Shown: positions 63,346-64,000 of the stretch, piece by piece
Layout: every line of letters starts with the position of its first letter
How positions within the stretch are numbered: the stretch's first letter is position 1
NCBI GenBank assembly: GCA_947650365.1
Contig: OX393551.1
Coordinates: forward strand, 2,004,001 to 2,068,000
DNA from: Chamaelirium japonicum
Taxonomy: Eukaryota > Streptophyta > Magnoliopsida > Liliales > Melanthiaceae
DNA length: 64,000 nucleotides
Direction: 5' to 3'
The notes under the pieces: model-generated
Databases searched by the model: none
What the model saw: the letters and a program-made list of their open reading frames with translations, nothing else
Told to the model about the DNA's origin: nothing
Program-made: the position numbers and the translations under genes

Positions 63346-64000
63346 ATTCTAATTCATTCGTACGATCCATTCTAATTTATTCGTACAATCCATTCTAATT
63401 CATTCACACGATCCATTCGCATTCACTCAAACGATCCATTTTAATTCATTCATATGATCCATTCTAATTCATTCGCACGAATGTATCCATTCTAATTCAT
63501 TCGTACGATCCATTCTAATTCATTTATATGAATGTATCCACTCTAATTCATTCATACAATCCATTCTAATTCATTCGCACGAATGTATCCATTCCAATTC
63601 ATTCGTACGATCCATTCTAATTCATTCGCACAATCTATTCTAATTCATTCGTACGATCAATTCTAATTCATTAGCATGATCCATTCTAATTCATTTGTAT
63701 GATCTATTCTATTTCATTCGTACAATCCATTCTTACTCAATCGTATGATCCATTCTAATCCATTCGCACAATCTATTCTAATTCATTCGTACAATCCATT
63801 CTATTTCATTCGTACGATCCATTCTAATTCATACGATCCATTCTATTTCATTCATACGATCCATTTTAATTCATTCGCACGATCCATTCTAATTCATTCA
63901 TACAATCCATTCTAATTCATTCGTACGATCCATTCTAATTTCTTCGTATGATCTATTCTAATTCCTTCGTACGATCCATTCTAATTCCTTCGTACGATCC
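63346..64000 (-). repeat. C-type block, S arm running off the window
   Basis: CGCATTCACTCAAACG near 63417, signature 63676-63915, then the AATTTCTTCG unit; the window ends inside the arm. Confidence 0.92.
63676..63915 (-). repeat. S signature copy (C-type)
   Basis: Full order; starts about 790 bp after the truncated copy at 62886. Confidence 0.86.

Larger units (their letters stand above)
1..64000. repeat. 23-bp satellite array filling the window
   Basis: Every stretch read is made of a 23-bp monomer, GATCGTACGAATG followed by AATTAGAATG, or its reverse complement. The monomer has a TCGTACGA palindrome and three GAATG-like steps, so it may itself descend from a shorter 10-13 bp unit. Divergence between monomers is mostly at the two CpGs and at the A of CGTACG (often G). 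No interruption by a transposon or unique sequence was seen; the only part that reads poorly as monomer is the 26-bp J3 spacer. The family is not one I recognise; the position on the chromosome is inferred only from the size and purity of the array. Confidence 0.98.

Noticed and set aside
1-64000. CRISPR array
   Set aside because: The period is 23 bp with no unique spacers; every position belongs to the repeat.
1-64000. Telomere repeat
   Set aside because: No G-run unit such as TTAGGG or TTTAGGG; the monomer is 23 bp and both strands alternate.
1-64000. Human-type satellite 2/3 (GGAAT pentamer)
   Set aside because: GAATG and CATTC steps look similar, but the 23-bp period and the invariant CGTACG core do not fit the pentamer family.
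1-64000. CENP-B box in the monomer
   Set aside because: The C-type strand matches the TTCG part and the A and C that follow, but lacks the GGG needed to complete the box.
63346-64000. Regular higher-order period from J1 spacing
   Set aside because: Distances between direct J1 copies range from 0.5 to 12 kb with no common divisor visible.

Overview
The whole 64 kb window is satellite DNA from what must be a eukaryotic chromosome, probably a centromeric, pericentromeric or other heterochromatic block resolved by long reads. I see no gene, RNA gene, transposon, CRISPR array or ordinary unique sequence. Species cannot be named from this sequence. The building block is a 23-bp monomer: GATCGTACGAATG followed directly by AATTAGAATG (about 35% GC, 15 purines of 23 on this strand). 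Roughly 2,700 monomers fill the window. I call a stretch G-type when the plus strand reads this sense (listed as strand +), and C-type when the plus strand reads the reverse complement (listed as strand -).

The unusual point is orientation. The array is not one head-to-tail run but about 76 alternating blocks, from about 20 bp to 3.1 kb, with about 75 orientation switches. G-type makes up about 38 kb and C-type about 25.5 kb. Monomer length variants recur in fixed order: 28 bp (an ACATT insertion, giving GGATACATTCGTGCG), 19 bp (4 bases lost), 18 bp (GCGATAAG) and 15 bp (GGATTGAATTAG). These variants and point changes act as a barcode that identifies longer copied segments.

From the barcodes I recognise a composite higher-order unit of about 1.9 kb or more. 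A T arm (marker GGATACCTTCGTGCAAATG) meets an S arm (a 240-bp signature with a 19-bp monomer, and the GCGATAAG / GGATAAATGAATTTGG units) at an inversion seam, J1. Whole and partial copies lie in both directions. Four seam types (J1, J2, J3, J4) each occur in both orientations, so pieces containing the seams have themselves been flipped. Two neighbouring copies, about 50.7-52.6 kb and 53.4-55.4 kb, form a kilobase-scale inverted repeat. Direct duplications of about 184, 268, 428, 466, 577 and 1,047 bp are also visible.

Layout: 0-16 kb is a mosaic of mainly T-arm pieces and short blocks; 16-27 kb is mostly G-type with embedded C-type islands; 27-31 kb holds a tandemly duplicated inverted cassette; 31-40 kb has alternating blocks with three S signatures; 40-48 kb carries the two longest C-type blocks; 48-56 kb holds the large inverted repeat; 56-64 kb is a mosaic ending inside an S arm. 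The open reading frames found here (60-130 codons) are by-products of the 23-bp period: three monomers equal 69 bp or 23 codons, and the signature happens to lack stops in one frame.

Block edges are read by eye and are good to about 10 bp. The named seam positions were counted base by base.
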